Positions 40,791 through 53,297 of a stretch of 64,000 nucleotides of DNA are shown piece after piece. How positions within the stretch are numbered: position 1 is the stretch's first letter; every line of letters starts with the position of its first letter. The stretch is from Mesostigma viride (Eukaryota > Streptophyta > Mesostigmatophyceae > Mesostigmatales > Mesostigmataceae): the NCBI GenBank assembly GCA_009746045.1, contig RPFO01000115.1, positions 1,202,734 to 1,266,733 of the forward strand, given 5' to 3'. Below the pieces are notes generated by a model, which searched no databases, had not been told where the DNA came from, and was given only the letters and a program-made list of their open reading frames with translations. The position numbers and the translations under genes were made by a program.

Positions 40791-42240
40791 ACATACCTAT
40801 GTGGTCTAGTTTGCGAACCACTCCCCTATGAAATTTGCAATTTAATTAAAGAATTGGGATGTTGCGGGCTGGGATCGATCATGCATGATCATGCATGGCG
40901 AGGCAGATAGGCGCTAGTGGACCCAATGAACTGTACGTTTAGTTGATCGAAGTTTGCATCCATGGCAGGATCCACCCCCATCCTGGGCAGAAAGAAGACG
41001 AAAATGGCTGACGGCGGTATGGCTGACGGCGGAGTTCAGATCTTTTGCATCTGAGCCCCAAATTCGGTCAGACCACTTGCATTCGATGCGCTTTTTTGAG
41101 ACACACCCGCCAGTATTGTCAGTTACGGCTGAAACGCAGTATTGCCGAAGTTATCACGTGACAGGCAGCTATGACGACCCCTAATAAAGCAAAACGGGGT
41201 TTGGAAAAGGAGCTTACCGCGGCTCCCAGCCCAACCCGCTCGCCATCGTTCTTGCCCAGCGCCTCGCCTGCTGAGCCCAAGAAACCTCGCAAATGGAGCC
41301 AGTTCCTCCCCGGCGACCGACGATTCGGATTCACCTGGTGGCAAGAATTGTCGCCGCAGGAATGCATTGAAGTTCTCCAGTTCCTCGAACAGGAGCGGAA
41401 GCTCTTCGTGCCCAACAAGGGGGGGGCGGCTATCGACTACAATGGAGACATGTCCTGGCTCTATGCTTTGGACGAAGTACAACAACGCCTGATTATCTTG
41501 ACCAGCCAATTCCAGATCCCCCTCGCCGACATCACCCGCACGCTCCGCACCCCAGCCCACGCACAGCCGGCTGCCCCATCGGCTTCCTCCCTCTGCAAGG
41601 ATGACCTCCGCGCAGTGCTGGAGGAGCACGTGACCTGGCCGCTGGCCGAGCAGCTGACATCGCTGAACACCACGCTCAACAAGGTCGAGGCCCGCGGGTC
41701 TTTAACGTGGAAACCAAGGTCGTCCACAAGCTACAACCCCAGTTCACGGCGCTACACACCGCGGCGCAGGCTTCGGAAACGCATGCTGCACTAATTGTCT
41801 CTCGCCAGGTGGAGGGCAAGTGTGGCGTGCTCCTGAAGAAGCTTGAGGCCATCACCGCCCACACCGAGGCCCTGGCCACACAGGTCCCTGTTAAATTACG
41901 GAGGAGGAGGAAAGATCTTTTTGACCCCTTGTTACCCAATGTGATGACAGCCACAAAATATTGCTTGGTTGATTAAATATATTACTTTGGGGTTGGTCTC
42001 CAACAAGGAGGTAGGCCTCAACTAGAGGTCAATCCCATCCAACAAGGATGGGCTTGGGCAAACAATGCCACTACACAATCTCAACAAGAGACTGTTGCAT
42101 ACTCAACAAGAGCATGGCTTTAGGCTACCAACAAGGCAGCCATACCCAACTAGGGCTTACCCATACACATGGGGACCAACAAGGTAAATTTCTCGTGTAC
42201 CATGAGTCACTTATTATGTGGAAGGGACAAAGTCCTTCAG

Positions 42241-42698
42241 TGGCGGCTACACTGTTTGCTACCGTTGATCCATTACAAATCTGACGGTACGAAATTGAGC
42301 AAACTTTTCACCACAAGTGACGGTGACCAACATTAGTTGGCACGACGTTATGGCATGCGGGGACTAGGCCACAGCGCCTCCTAGGCAGCGCCAGAAACGT
42401 ACAATAGTTCACTATAGAAATTCATGCAACCACTAGCATGTCCATAAATGATATGCGTATATAGTGCCGAGGTACAGGATTAACTTGTATACTCACTCAA
42501 CTGTTTTCAATAAGAAAACTAGCGCCGTAAAGGACACGGCAAGCACTACCTAGCCCTCACAATCTTGGCCAGAAATACGGTGGGCGGAAGCGATTATTAA
42601 GGACGCATTCCTAATTATTCCCCCGTTTACAGAAAGTTGGCCACAACATTACATGGGCTAGCAAACGGGCACAACCAGGATTATCTAAAATCCTGACA
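42241..42698 (+). repeat. 458-bp direct repeat, left copy
   Basis: TGGCGGCTACACTG...AAAATCCTGACA; near-identical by eye to 42975-43432. Probably the shared body of the 5' LTR. Confidence 0.9.
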
Positions 42699-42974
42699 CC
42701 CCCCTTGCACGTTGCTGGGATTGACTCAAACAACTGTGCTCCCCCCTTACTTAGGCAGTAGGGCTTGCCGGGTAGAAACAACCCTGCCACTCCCCCCTTA
42801 CACGGTAAGCCAAAACATGACGACTTCAAATCAATGCAGTTGTCGAAAAGCTTGAGGAACTGAAACGTGTGATGGCTTGTTAAAACCGGAAGAAAGAGAC
42901 GAATCCGAGGACGTCACAAATGGCTCAAAAAGAGGAGCCACGTAAAAGTTGCATGTCGGCAAAGGTCCGTCAGC

Positions 42975-43432
42975 TGGCGGCTACACTGTTTGCTACCGTT
43001 GATCCATTACAAATCTGACGGTACGAAATTGAGCAAACTTTTCACCACAAGTGACGGTGACCAACATTAGTTGGCACGACGTTATGGCATGCGGGGACTA
43101 GGCCACAGCGCCTCCTAGGCAGCGCCAGAAACGTACAATAGTTCACTATAGAAATTCATGCAACCACTAGCATGTCCATAAATGATATGCGTATATAGTG
43201 CCGAGGTACAGGATTAACTTGTATACTCACTCAACTGTTTTCAATAAGAAAACTAGCGCCGTAAAGGACACGGCAAGCACTACCTAGCCCTCACAATCTT
43301 GGCCAGAAATACGGTGGGCGGAAGCGATTATTAAGGACGCATTCCTAATTATTCCCCCGTTTACAGAAAGTTGGCCACAACATTACATGGGCTAGCAAAC
43401 GGGCACAACCAGGATTATCTAAAATCCTGACA
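42975..43432 (+). repeat. 458-bp direct repeat, right copy
   Basis: Right partner of 42241-42698. It ends at the GTCCC target duplication. Confidence 0.9.
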
Positions 43433-44799
43433 GTCCCCAAGATAGCGGAGCAGACGGCCACCATTGCATCCCAGCCACCCCGGCATGCAGGATGTTGGCG
43501 ACCTCCCGCCGCTCTCCTACGCGGACCTGCTGCGGTCAGCGACCGCCTCCACCACCGACGCCATCGCCACAAAGCTCAAGAGCTGGAGAACCACCGCCAG
43601 GCCCAGCAACGGGAGGTATGCACCGACCGCGCTCGCCGCGAGTGCCGAGTGGTGCTACGTCGCTTCCCCCAGAAGCCAGGTGAGACGTCAACCTCTCTTG
43701 CTGACGAGCTCAAGAACCAGCTTCTTACCCTCATGGGCCTGGTAGGTGAGGTAGCACTGAGCGGGTGCCACCGCCTTCCCCACTCACGGGACAAGGCGGC
43801 TCCCCCACCAGTCCTACTCACCTTCCCTTCCCCTGAGGATAAGCAGCGGTTCCTCTCTCGTCGCAAGCGGTTGCACGACCTCACCTGGACGCTGGATGAC
43901 GACTTCACCCCCGCTCAGCAACAGCAGCGACGCGACCTGTGGCCGGAATACCTCCGCCATATAAGCAGGACCCCCAGAAGCCCAAGGTGTACTCGGGAGG
44001 GGCGGGGACCTGATGATCAACCACAAGATGTGGACGCCCCCAGCGGGCTAGAATAGCAATAGCCCTAGATTGTAACCAATGATTGGCGTCACTGCCGCTA
44101 AGGCAGCCATGCCTAGAATGTTTGCATAGCTGTGCCAACACACCTAGTCACGTGCCGCCAACGCACGGTACACAACCAGCCATAGCCTTAGCCTAGTCCT
44201 AGTACAGCCATGCTACGCCCTGGCTATGTTTATGTGTTCCAAGGCCAGAAGGTCTACGCCCGCCTCGTCCACGACACCCCGGTGCTCTTCATCAACGGCC
44301 AGCGCACGGAGGCGCAGGCTCCTAACAAGCGGCACAAGTCGGGCCGTACCAGGCCCGCCCCAGCTGCGTCATCATCGTCTACGCATGTCCCGGGTATGGA
44401 TGGCGCCCGGTAAGGGCACACCCTCGCGGCCTCGCGGTACAATAGGCTTTGGGCACAGCCTTTATAAACAAGCCCCTTTCCATCCTCATGTCGCACCGTG
44501 CGAGCATGATCAGGATGCAAGGTCGCCAGGCACGCCACGGTCAACCTTCCCGCCAATTTACTGGTCAGCCTCACACGCCTCCTAGCCCACCTGGAGCGGG
44601 ATGAGGCCCAGTCGACACGCCGGCGACCCCAGCCAGGACGGAGACGACGCATATCCGCCCTGAAAGAAAGATTCCATGCGTTGACAATCATTAAACCCAA
44701 TCGCCACCCTCCCCCCCCCCCCCCCCCACGCCCACCCCCACCTCCAGCACTACCCTTCTCCACCCCCACCCCCACCCCCACCCCCACCCCCCCGCTAAT

Positions 44800-45673
44800 A
44801 GGGCAACGGCCCATTCTTGGTATATTGCAAGCTTTAACGTGCGCACCCTCCCTGCAGATCCTTCTATACGAGCGGCGGCACCCCAGCACACCAACGCGTC
44901 GACGAGCTGATCGCCCTGTGCGCCGACAACAAGATCGCTGTCCTTGGGGTCCAGGAGCACCGACGCACCGTTGACCCTCAGCACGGGGTCAACGGTCTGC
45001 TGGTCGACGACCTGCGTGCATGCGGGCTGGCGGTTCCACTATGGTGGCGGCGACGCGCCGGGCCAAGGTGGTGTGGGCCTCTTGTGCTCGCCGGCATGCA
45101 GCATCAGAACAGCTCCAGTCCATCGTGCTGCGGTCCCCGCGTGTGCTAGTGGCCACTTTTTCGGCCACTGAGGGCCATTCACACCACACGCTAACCCTTA
45201 TCGTGGGATATGCACCACACGCGGGTCGAGCTCAGGCGGAACGTGAGGCCTTCTTCGACGCCCTCAAGGAGGAGGAGGCCAACATCCCAGCTCGACACTT
45301 CCTGGTTATGCTGCTCGACGCCATGCAACGCCACGCTGCCAGTTGGCACTGGGGGCGCTCAGTATTCCCCACCCAACACGACAGCCAACGGTAACACGCC
45401 TTTATTTGCGAATCTGCTGGCGGAATCTGCGCTGGTTGCATGCAATGCTTCTTTCGCACGCCCCGCTGAGCAGCTGGCCACCTTTTTTGGGCTGTCGGAT
45501 CGGGTGGTGTGCCTCGACTATGTCTGTGTACGTCGGGCTCAGCGCCCCTCAGTTGTCGATGCTCGCGTCCTGCAAGATTCTGTCAGCACGGTGGAATCTG
45601 ATCATCGTCTCGTGCTCGCTCGCATCAGATTGCGGTTTCCTGGGGTGAAACCGTCGCGACAGCTGCATGGCAC
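44800..45673 (+). pseudogene. LINE ORF2 N-terminus: APE-type endonuclease
   Basis: Reads ASFNVRTLPADPS (metal-site Asn), IAVLGVQEHRRTVD (QEHR, catalytic Glu), VLVATFSATEGHSHHTLTLI, VGYAPH, RHFLVMLLDA (DxN region changed to DAM at a frameshift), DSVSTVESDHRLVLARIRL (SDH, catalytic Asp/His). Known role: nicks target DNA for target-primed reverse transcription. Two or three frameshifts. The hAT element splits it shortly after the SDH motif. A C-rich minisatellite at 44708-44795 precedes it. Confidence 0.8.
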
Positions 45674-48600
45674 CAGTGTAAAATCATACGCCGTATAATA
45701 CGGTATAATACGGTATAATACGTAATACGCTGGCTTTGAGCGTATGATTTTTCATACGTAATACGTTTTAGCGCATAATGACGTATTATACCGTATTATA
45801 CCGTATAATGTCGTGTTTTCCGCGTTTTTTTTACGTTTTGCGCGGCTAGGATGCCAGAACGACAGGGCAACGATTTGAAGCAACAGATTTCGTATCTCTA
45901 CTAAGTACTGACCCGTCTGAACTTTCACAATTCGACGCGATCTTATTTTGAAATTTCAGTCGGGTACGTGCTGCCCACTTCATGGCCCCTTTTTTGGGCG
46001 GGAATCTGAAGAAATGCAAGGCTTAAGAACTGCGAGCTTTGTTGGCAAAGGCAGAATTGTCACCCGGCCGCAGGCCGCACGCGAGAATTGCGAGCAAAAA
46101 TGTCAATGTCTGACGAGGATCGTGCAATGTCTGACGAGGATGGCGAAGACGTCGACTTGTCAAGAACAACGGTGTGGACGTACATCACCAAGCACAGAAT
46201 TGTTAAGGGCAACAAGCTGACCAACAACTACGATATGACCTGCAGCCGATGTTACCATGCTTGGCGTGGCAGCACGAGCAGGGCAACTGCGCATTTTCTT
46301 GGAGGGGAGTTTGCCATCTCGGCTGGAGTCAGTCCCTGCTCGAAGCCGCCCACCGAGCTGCGGCCACGCCTGCTCCAGGCGAAGCTGCAAACCACCAGGA
46401 GGAAGGCGGTTCGTGCCCGCCGTGAGCAGGAGTGCATCGCAGAAGAGAGGCACATGGCTCGCGCCGATGATGACAGCGACAACGGCCTCATCGGAGATGA
46501 AGAGGACATCGACGTCGACGAGAACGGCGAACAGCTGCCGACCTTCCTGCGAGGTGCCGGGCCCGCATCTGCACTTGGCAAACGCAGTCGTCCGCCTCCG
46601 GCTCCGGTTCGACCGGACGTGCAACTGCTGACGTCGTCGAGATCAAGTCATCTCAGCCGGCACTGCGCCAGCAGACCATGGCCGCGGCTGTCGGGCTGGG
46701 AAAGCCCGCCATCGACAAGCTGCTTTGCAAGGGGTTTATGTCGGCCGGTATCCCATTCAACGTTGTGAATAACGCGCATTTCAAAGCTGCTCTGTCCGCC
46801 ATCAGCCGAGGAGGGGTGCAGTACCTGGCGCCAAGCTCTCAGACCATGCGGACCCGGGACGCACCCCTCGTTGCCAAGGACTTGGAGAGGGACGTCAAGG
46901 AGAAGACCCAGCTGGCCACAGGCACGGGAGGGACGTTCATCACGGATGGCTGGAAAGACTGCAGTCGCGAATCTCACATCATGAACGTCTTCCATCTGCC
47001 CACCTTTACATACTTCATCGGATCCGACCACGTGACGGGGCAGGTGAAGTCTGCTGAATTCATGGCAGAACTGGCAGAGCCTCACATCTTGGCCGTCGGC
47101 GCAGCGAACGTCGTGCAGGTGATTACGGACACCACAACATCCATGGAGAACATGAAGAAACTCCTCGAGGCATCATTCCCGCACATCATCATCTCCAGGT
47201 GCTGTGCCCACTCGCTGGACCTGTGTTTCGAGGACATCGGCAAGGAGCCAGCGGTGGACAGGGTCCTGACACAAGTGAACACGGTGGTGGTATTCGTGCT
47301 GGGGCACGAGAAGATCAACAGTTTTTTCATGGGCCTGGACAAGAGCGCCAAGACTCTCAAGAAGTACGGCGACACCCGCTTAATTTGGCACCAGGTATAT
47401 CGCTGTGATTTCATGAGTTATATCCACAATTTGCTACGCCCTCTTTTTTCTCATCATCTTCGCTTAATTCTGCTAGTTTATCATTGCTTTAATTGAGACA
47501 CAATCATACTGTTGTTGGCGTGTTACTAATTCCATTTTCACAGTTGTGACGATGGCATCATTTTTTTCATGGCATTGCTGCTTCAGGTTTTACTCGGCGG
47601 AGAGCGTTCACGACGCCAAGACCCGGCTCATGGTCACCTTCGAGGACGGGTTGGTGAAGTATGCCGAGGCGCAGAAGTGGTGGCCCGCGTTCACGCAGGT
47701 CCAGGATATTGTGGGCAGCCCGCAGTTCTGGTCCGGCGTGCGCATGCTCGTTGACATTTTCAAGCCCATGAAGCTCGTGCTCAAGATTTTCGACGGCGAC
47801 AAGCCAGCAACAGGCGAGCTGTACTACATGATGTACGAGCTCCTCATAGCTGTGCAAGACATTCGCGGGCTGCACAAAGACCTGTCCAAGCAGCTGCAGG
47901 TCCTCGTGCGCAGGCGCTGGGATTACATGCATTCCATCATCCACGCCGCTGGCTACGCGCTCAATCCCAAGTACTGGGGCCCTGACCACGCACAATATAC
48001 CATCAAGGAAGTGAGTAAATGGCTAAGTAATTCTTATTTTTCTTCATGGCACGCTATTTGTTATTAGTCCATGGCTAATTTTGGCTTTTGAGCAATGTGT
48101 GGGAAATTGGTATTGAAGGGCTGAAGCCTTCGTTGTCAGTTCCTGAATAGACGTCCTCTAACCTCTTTGCAATCCTTAATTGCACTGCCACTATTTCCCC
48201 CATCGTACTATCCCTCTCCTGCTCAGGTGACAGATGGCCTCCACGCGTGCATTGACAAGATTCATCTGGGCGACAAGGCAGCCTTCGACCTGGCCATCAA
48301 GCAGTACGAGCAATACACCGACCAGCAGGGTGCATTTGCACAGAGCGACTGCAAGAGGCAGGCACAGGCGCCGGGCATGGTGCCGTACCAGTGGTGGCGC
48401 ACCTGGGGCGGCTCCACGCCCGAGCTGCAGGAGGTGGCGATCAAGGTGCTGGCCCAGCCGGTCTCCTCGGGCTCTGTCGAGCGTGTCAACAGCGAAGCCG
48501 GCTGGATCAAGTCGCTCAAGCGAAACCGCATGACGCATGTCAACCACAACCGCCTCGATCATCTACGTGCACCACAACCTCCGCGCGATTGACGCCATAA

Positions 48601-49511
48601 AGGATTACGACGATCAGAACACGGTTATTCCATGGGAGTAAAGCTTTAATGTGAGCTCGCGCACCTAAAGGATTGATGCCGACTCACTGAGTGGGGTAGA
48701 GGCTGAGAGCCCTGCTAGCTCCTGGTCATGGCTATCCATTTGCTGGGTGGCCACTGGCCATAATATGCCAGGGCTGCTTGACCTCAGGCGACCGGGAGTT
48801 GGTGGATGGTGGGAGGTCTCATCTGCACACCGCTTGAGGCTCAATAGCAATGCTTTGATGCATGGCTTCTACACTATAGCGCACACATTTATCAAGACTG
48901 GTTGTCTGTGACTAGTGAGGTGTTGTTTATGAGCCTGCAGAAAACAGTTGCACCATGGCAAGGGCAGCATGCAATAGTCATGCAACTACCACATGTGTGG
49001 TATTTGAATTGATGATGTGTTGGCCCTATGCTGGCCCACTGCATGGTCCCCTAGTTAGTGCTGGCCATGTTTAACATGTTGGCCCCTTGCTGGCCCACTG
49101 CACGGTCCCCTAGTTATTGCTGGCCTTTTTACCATATATAATTACTTGCATCAAAGTGAAGGCACCAAAGTAAACATAACCAATATAAAGCCACATATAT
49201 ACAGTTATACACATACACACAATTATGCATGCGCACGTTTACATTCTCAGTATTACATGCAATATATCGATCGTGTCCACAATATCCACCGTATAGAGTA
49301 TATAGCCGAGGGTAGGGCAACCTTGGATTATGTCCAAAACAGTGTTAAAAACATGTGGATTGATGGTGGGTGTCTTAAAATGTGTAAAATCAGAGTATTC
49401 TGAGTGTGTCCGTACGAAAACGTATAATACCGTATTATACCGTATTATACCGTATTATACATTATACTCCACCGTGACCGTATAACGCGTATAACGTACG
49501 ATTGCACTCTG
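45674..49511 (+). mobile_element. autonomous-type hAT DNA transposon, TSD CATGGCAC
   Basis: 3838 bp. The ends CAGTGTAAAATCATACG and (inverted) CAGAGTGCAATCGTACG match at 13 of 17 positions and start CAG, as hAT TIRs often do. An exact 8-bp duplication CATGGCAC lies at 45666-45673 and 49512-49519. Both subterminal regions (45689-45815 and 49408-49500) are packed with CGTATAATACGG/CCGTATTATACG palindromes, likely transposase-binding sites. It carries one spliced transposase gene. A ~65-bp direct repeat (TTGGCCC...CTGGCC) lies at 49016-49130. Confidence 0.92.
46088..48641 (+). CDS. hAT-family transposase
   Basis: N-terminal BED-like zinc finger (TVWTYITKHRIV...MTCSRCYHAW...TAHFL). The DUF659/RNase H-like catalytic part reads TGGTFITDGWKD, VVQVITDTTTSMENMKKLL and SRCCAHSLDLCFEDIG. 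Exon 2 ends at 47394 (CACCAG/GTATAT). Exon 3 starts at 47587 and runs to TIKE/GTGAGT at 48010. Exon 4 begins about 48227 and has the dimerisation motif WWRTWGGSTPELQEVAIKVL, SSGSVERVNSEAGWIKSLKR, NRMTHVNHNRL, then HHNLRAIDAIKDYDDQ to a stop at 48641. Small frame changes near 46600, at the exon 2-3 join and near 48555 mean this copy may be inactive. Role: cut-and-paste transposition at 8-bp targets. Confidence 0.88.
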
Positions 49512-49519
49512 CATGGCAC

Positions 49520-52500
49520 CTCAGCCAGATCTGAAAGTGCTCCGGATTGTGCTGAAGGATGCCGACAAGATGTCAGCAGCAGAGCAGGCCGCTATGTCGC
49601 ACAGGGATGATTTCCTGGCCGTATTTGATGCCGGGGGCAGCCGACAGCAGTTACACGCCATTCCGCCGCCGGGGGATATTTCAGTGATCCTCCGTGGTGT
49701 CGCCGCCAAGTATCGCCTGGCTGCCCGCACCCTCCCCACCTTGCCTCCGCGCCGGCAGCTTGCTGTCCACCGTCACGCACCGACAGTGGTAGCCGCCAGG
49801 CAGATGCTCCGCCGCAACAGAGATCCGCTCGCCAAACCTGGGCTGCAAGCAGCTCTGAGGGCCGCCTACAGCAGGCTGAGAAGGCAGATGCTCAGCAGAT
49901 GGTCAAGGACCTGCGCAGCTGAAGCCCGCAGAAGCACGACGGCAAGGGGGCCTGGTTCTGGTACAAGCGCCTCGGGCACCCGGACGGCCTCGGCCGGCCC
50001 CACCGCCACGACGTCCCCGGCGCCCCAGCCAAGCGGCTTCGTACCTGGGCCACGGCCACGGCCGAGGTCGTGGGGACAGCTGCGCCGCCCCCACCCCTGC
50101 TCCCAGCCGCCGCCGCCCGCCCGGCCGCCCTGGCCGGCCCCGCTGGCCCCCCGGCCCCGCCTAGGTCAGCGGCGGACTACCTAGTCCCCCCGCTGGTCGG
50201 CCCACTTGGCGACCCGTCTGACATGCCTCCTTTCACCTCTCGCGAGGTCACGGAGGCGGTCCAGCGCCTGCGTTATGACGCAGCCACCGGCTCGGACGAG
50301 ATTCCGGCCACAGTTGTAAAACTTGCAGCCGAATTCGAGGACACAGGTGTTATGCTGCTCTTCCGGGACATCTGCAACCGCCTTCTGCTGTCGTCGCAAC
50401 CACCTCCTGCGGCCTGGGAACACAGTTTTCGCACGATGCTGTACAAGAACAAGGGGTCGCCTGCCGACCCCGGCAACTACAGAGGGGTGTGCATTCAAAG
50501 TGCCCCCCTCAAGCTTCTTATGCGGCTCATCCTGAACCGCCTGCGCACGGCCCTGCATGGACGGTCACCTCAGCGAGACTCAGCACGGCTTCCGTTCAGG
50601 TCGCAACACAGTACAGGCGCTCTTCGCTACTCGCCGACTGGTGGAGGAACTGCAACGCCTTCAGCCTGGTGAGTCCCCTTTGCACCTTGTGCTGGTGGAC
50701 TTCATCAAAGCCTTCGATTCGGTTTTCTGGCCTGCGCTTTGGGACATCCTCGAGTTGTTCCGGATCCCCCGCCCCCTGATTGCTGTCATCCGCAACCTGT
50801 ATGAAGGGTCCACCACTTCGGTGCGCACTTCTTACGGGACCACGCCCCCATGCCCTTTACAGAAGGGTGTGTGGCAGGGCTGCGTGCTGTCGCCCTACCT
50901 GTTCATTATTGTTGTCGAATACGTAATGATTCAGGCGCGCAAGCGATTTGCCCACATCGTGGGCAGGGAACCAGGCGTGCAGGTTGCTAACAAATTCTGG
51001 CATGGCGGTGCGGACACGGAGATTCGGCTGGCAGACATCATCTACGCAGACGACACCACCCTCTTCGAGGACACTGAGCACGTGCAGACATGGCTTGATT
51101 GCCTGGCTCTCGAGGCCCGTGCAGTGGGGCTTGAGGTCAGCAAGAAGACAGAGGCCCTGGTGGTTGGGCTCACCAACTCACCGCCACCCCTCTATCTCCT
51201 AGACGGCTCTCGAGTCCTGTATCGGGACCGCGTTAAGCTGCTGGGCAGCATGCTCCCCAGCTGCGAGGTTGATGTGGACCATCGCATCTCCCTCGCCTGG
51301 CACGCTTTACGCCAGTACCGGGCCCTGTGGCGCAAGCCCCTGGGCAAGATCGAGAAACAGGACCTGTTCAAGGTCCTCGTCCTTCCTGTCCTCACGTATG
51401 GAGCCGAGACGTGGACCCTCACCGCCGACCTGGCCCGCAAGCTGGACGGCGCAGTCACCAGCATGCTGCGTTCCATTTTCAGAGTAGGATATGCTGCTCA
51501 TGTCCGCAATGAGGACCTGTACCAGGGCATGCCCTATATCACCAGCACCATTAACCCATAGTCCGGAAACAGGGCCCTGTTTGACCCCCGGTGGCGCGGC
51601 GCTCAATTCCGGGAGCGCCGCGCCACCTGTGACGGATGTCAGTGGTCCGGTGGGTCTGGGAACACTTAAGGACGAAGGTGATGCATAGGTTTGGGGGTAA
51701 TATTCGCCATAGCCTGGTAAATACAACGTGTATTGAGACAGTATCACGTGACTTTGGCGGGAAATTTTCACTCGCGCGCGCGCGTAACGAGATATGGCTG
51801 CTAGCGTGCCGTTATCAAGGAAATTTTGCGTCTCGCGGCTTGTAATGGTTCAGAATGTTGCTCAGAATGATGATGCGTGATTTTCGTAGGTCAGGGGTGG
51901 CCAGATGTATAGCATTGGTAAAATACAGGTAGGACATTACTGCTTTCTTGGTCGTCAGTACCAGATGAGTAATGGCATGCCATATTTCGATTTTCTTCTT
52001 ATGGCCTGGCAGTCTGCGCCAGCCCGAGCACCCAGGTTTGGTACGGGACATCCGCAGCAGCGTCCCTGTGAATTCGGATGCGTTTATAGGTCATCTTTGC
52101 ACAGAACATCAACCTGGTAATCATGTCGGATGCATGCATTATGCGGCTATGGCGGCCTATGCCTGGAAAGCATTAGCCAGTGTGAGATATGAGGGTCCCG
52201 GCCAGCAGAACCCGGAAAGGTCGTGATCAAGCCAGGTACGGCAACGTGTTTGCATGTCGTTTGCACGGGAATCTGTCGTTTATACATCCATTTTACACGA
52301 GTGTATCAGTGCCTCTTGCAGCAGGTTTCCATGCCTGCTGTATGAGTGCTATTAGCCCCAAATCTGCTCAGTTTGTGGTGTTTCTTTGGAGGATGCCATT
52401 CCGTTAGTGCTGGTTTAGCACTTCTTTGTTTCCCAGCACTTTTTACAGTCCTATGTGGCTGTATACAATGCATAAGTGTGTGGCATTTCATGGATGGCTG

Positions 52501-53208
52501 CTTACGCGCGCGTAACCCACACACGTAAGTGAGCGCATTATATAGGTCAGATGGGCTATCCGTGCGGTCTGACCCAAGGAAAGCATGGTGGCACTATCTA
52601 TTGACATTGTCCAACCCCAGAATAATTTTTTAGAACCCTCCCTGCAGGGGTAAACTACTAAGGGGATTTCCCTTGCCTGAAAATGATCGTCTTTTGTCCA
52701 ACTTTGGCAGTAAATATCTTGCAAAGCACTGAATGGACTCGGGATATTATTGCATTTTCTGAAAGCCCTTGAAGTGTAGATACTCCTAGCACCTTGGTTG
52801 GGGGTATTTGGAGTTGTGGCCTATGAGTTATGATTTTTTCCATTTTCAGGGGTCTAAAAATGCCAAAAACCCATTCCCGGACTATGGGTTAAGCAACGAC
52901 GCCTGCAGCTAGTAGGGCACCTAGCTCGCACCAACCAGGTAGACACCTCACGTGGCCCCCCCGCAGGACTGCGACCAGCCCAGCCTGGCCGGCACCTCCT
53001 GACGTGGGCGGGGCCCAGTGATGTTAGACGCCGCAAGGCCCGCACCTTCAAAGAACAGCTAGTAGAGGACATGGGGGGCCTAGGCCTCTCCGTAATTTGG
53101 AAGAAGATGATGGACAAGGCCAAGTGGGCCCAGGTCATAGAGGACAACGAGCCCCCCCCGGTGGGGAAGCGCCCGCGTGTGCAATCCCGTGGGAGGCACG
53201 CCAGATAG
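49520..53208 (+). pseudogene. LINE ORF2 reverse transcriptase, split by a piggyBac-like element
   Basis: After the hAT: linker DLKVLRIVLKDADKMSAAEQ; RT N-terminus VTEAVQRLRYDAATGSDEIP (other frame); PADPGNYRGVCI; then from 50557 a clean frame with ETQHGFRSGRNTVQALF, VDFIKAFDSVFW (motif A), GVWQGCVLSPYLF (motif B), YADDTTLF (motif C at 51043-51054), LPVLTYGAETWTL. The frame is cut at TSTI by the TTAA insertion and resumes KQRRLQLVGHLARTNQVD...GRHAR-stop at 53206-53208. Removing the insert with one TTAA gives a continuous C-terminus. Two frameshifts lie in the N-terminal part. Confidence 0.88.
51555..52888. mobile_element. nonautonomous piggyBac-like element, TSD TTAA
   Basis: 1334 bp between TTAA (51551-51554) and TTAA (52889-52892), with perfect 12-bp inverted ends CCCATAGTCCGG/CCGGACTATGGG. 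TTAA targets with CCC/GGG ends are the piggyBac hallmark. A strong internal hairpin, GTGGCGCGGCGCTC and its inverted copy, lies at 51591-51628 near the left end. No transposase ORF. Confidence 0.9.
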
Positions 53209-53297
53209 CTCCCCTAGGGCAGCGTGCGGCTGCCTAGATAGATGTTGTAGTTAGAATGCTGTTAGATAGATGTAGTATGTAGCCAATGTAGATAGAT

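Larger units (their letters stand above)
41889..43432 (+). mobile_element. nonautonomous LTR-type element (TRIM-like), TSD GTCCC
   Basis: 1544 bp with TG...CA ends (TGTTAAATTACGG...TCCTGACA) and a 5-bp duplication GTCCC at 41884-41888 and 43433-43437. Two 458-bp direct repeats, near-identical by eye, lie at 42241-42698 and 42975-43432. A weaker match of TGTTAAA...GGAAAGA around 42886 to the element start suggests that the LTRs extend further left with divergence. The extra left part carries CCAACAAGG-type short repeats. No protein is encoded. No classic primer-binding site was recognised. Confidence 0.75.
41171..44060 (+). pseudogene. LINE ORF1 protein, interrupted
   Basis: Starts MTTPNKAKRGLEKELT. 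The N-terminal part has RRFGFTWWQELSPQECIEVL and a helical stretch with coiled-coil potential (TEALATQVP, VEGKCGVLLKKLEA). After the LTR-type insertion the frame continues VPKIAEQTATIASQP, then LENHRQAQQREVCTDRARRE, VVLRRFPQKPGE and the RRM/CTD-like end VLLTFPSPEDKQRFLSRRKR, DDDFTPAQQQQRRDL. Known role: RNA-binding trimeric chaperone of the LINE RNP. At least two frameshifts besides the insertion. A short relic of ORF1 C-terminus (ARLVHDTPVLFINGQR) follows at 44255-44350. Confidence 0.75.

Noticed and set aside
51555-52888. Host sequence between two LINE fragments
   Set aside because: Perfect inverted ends and TTAA duplication show a single insertion into one LINE.
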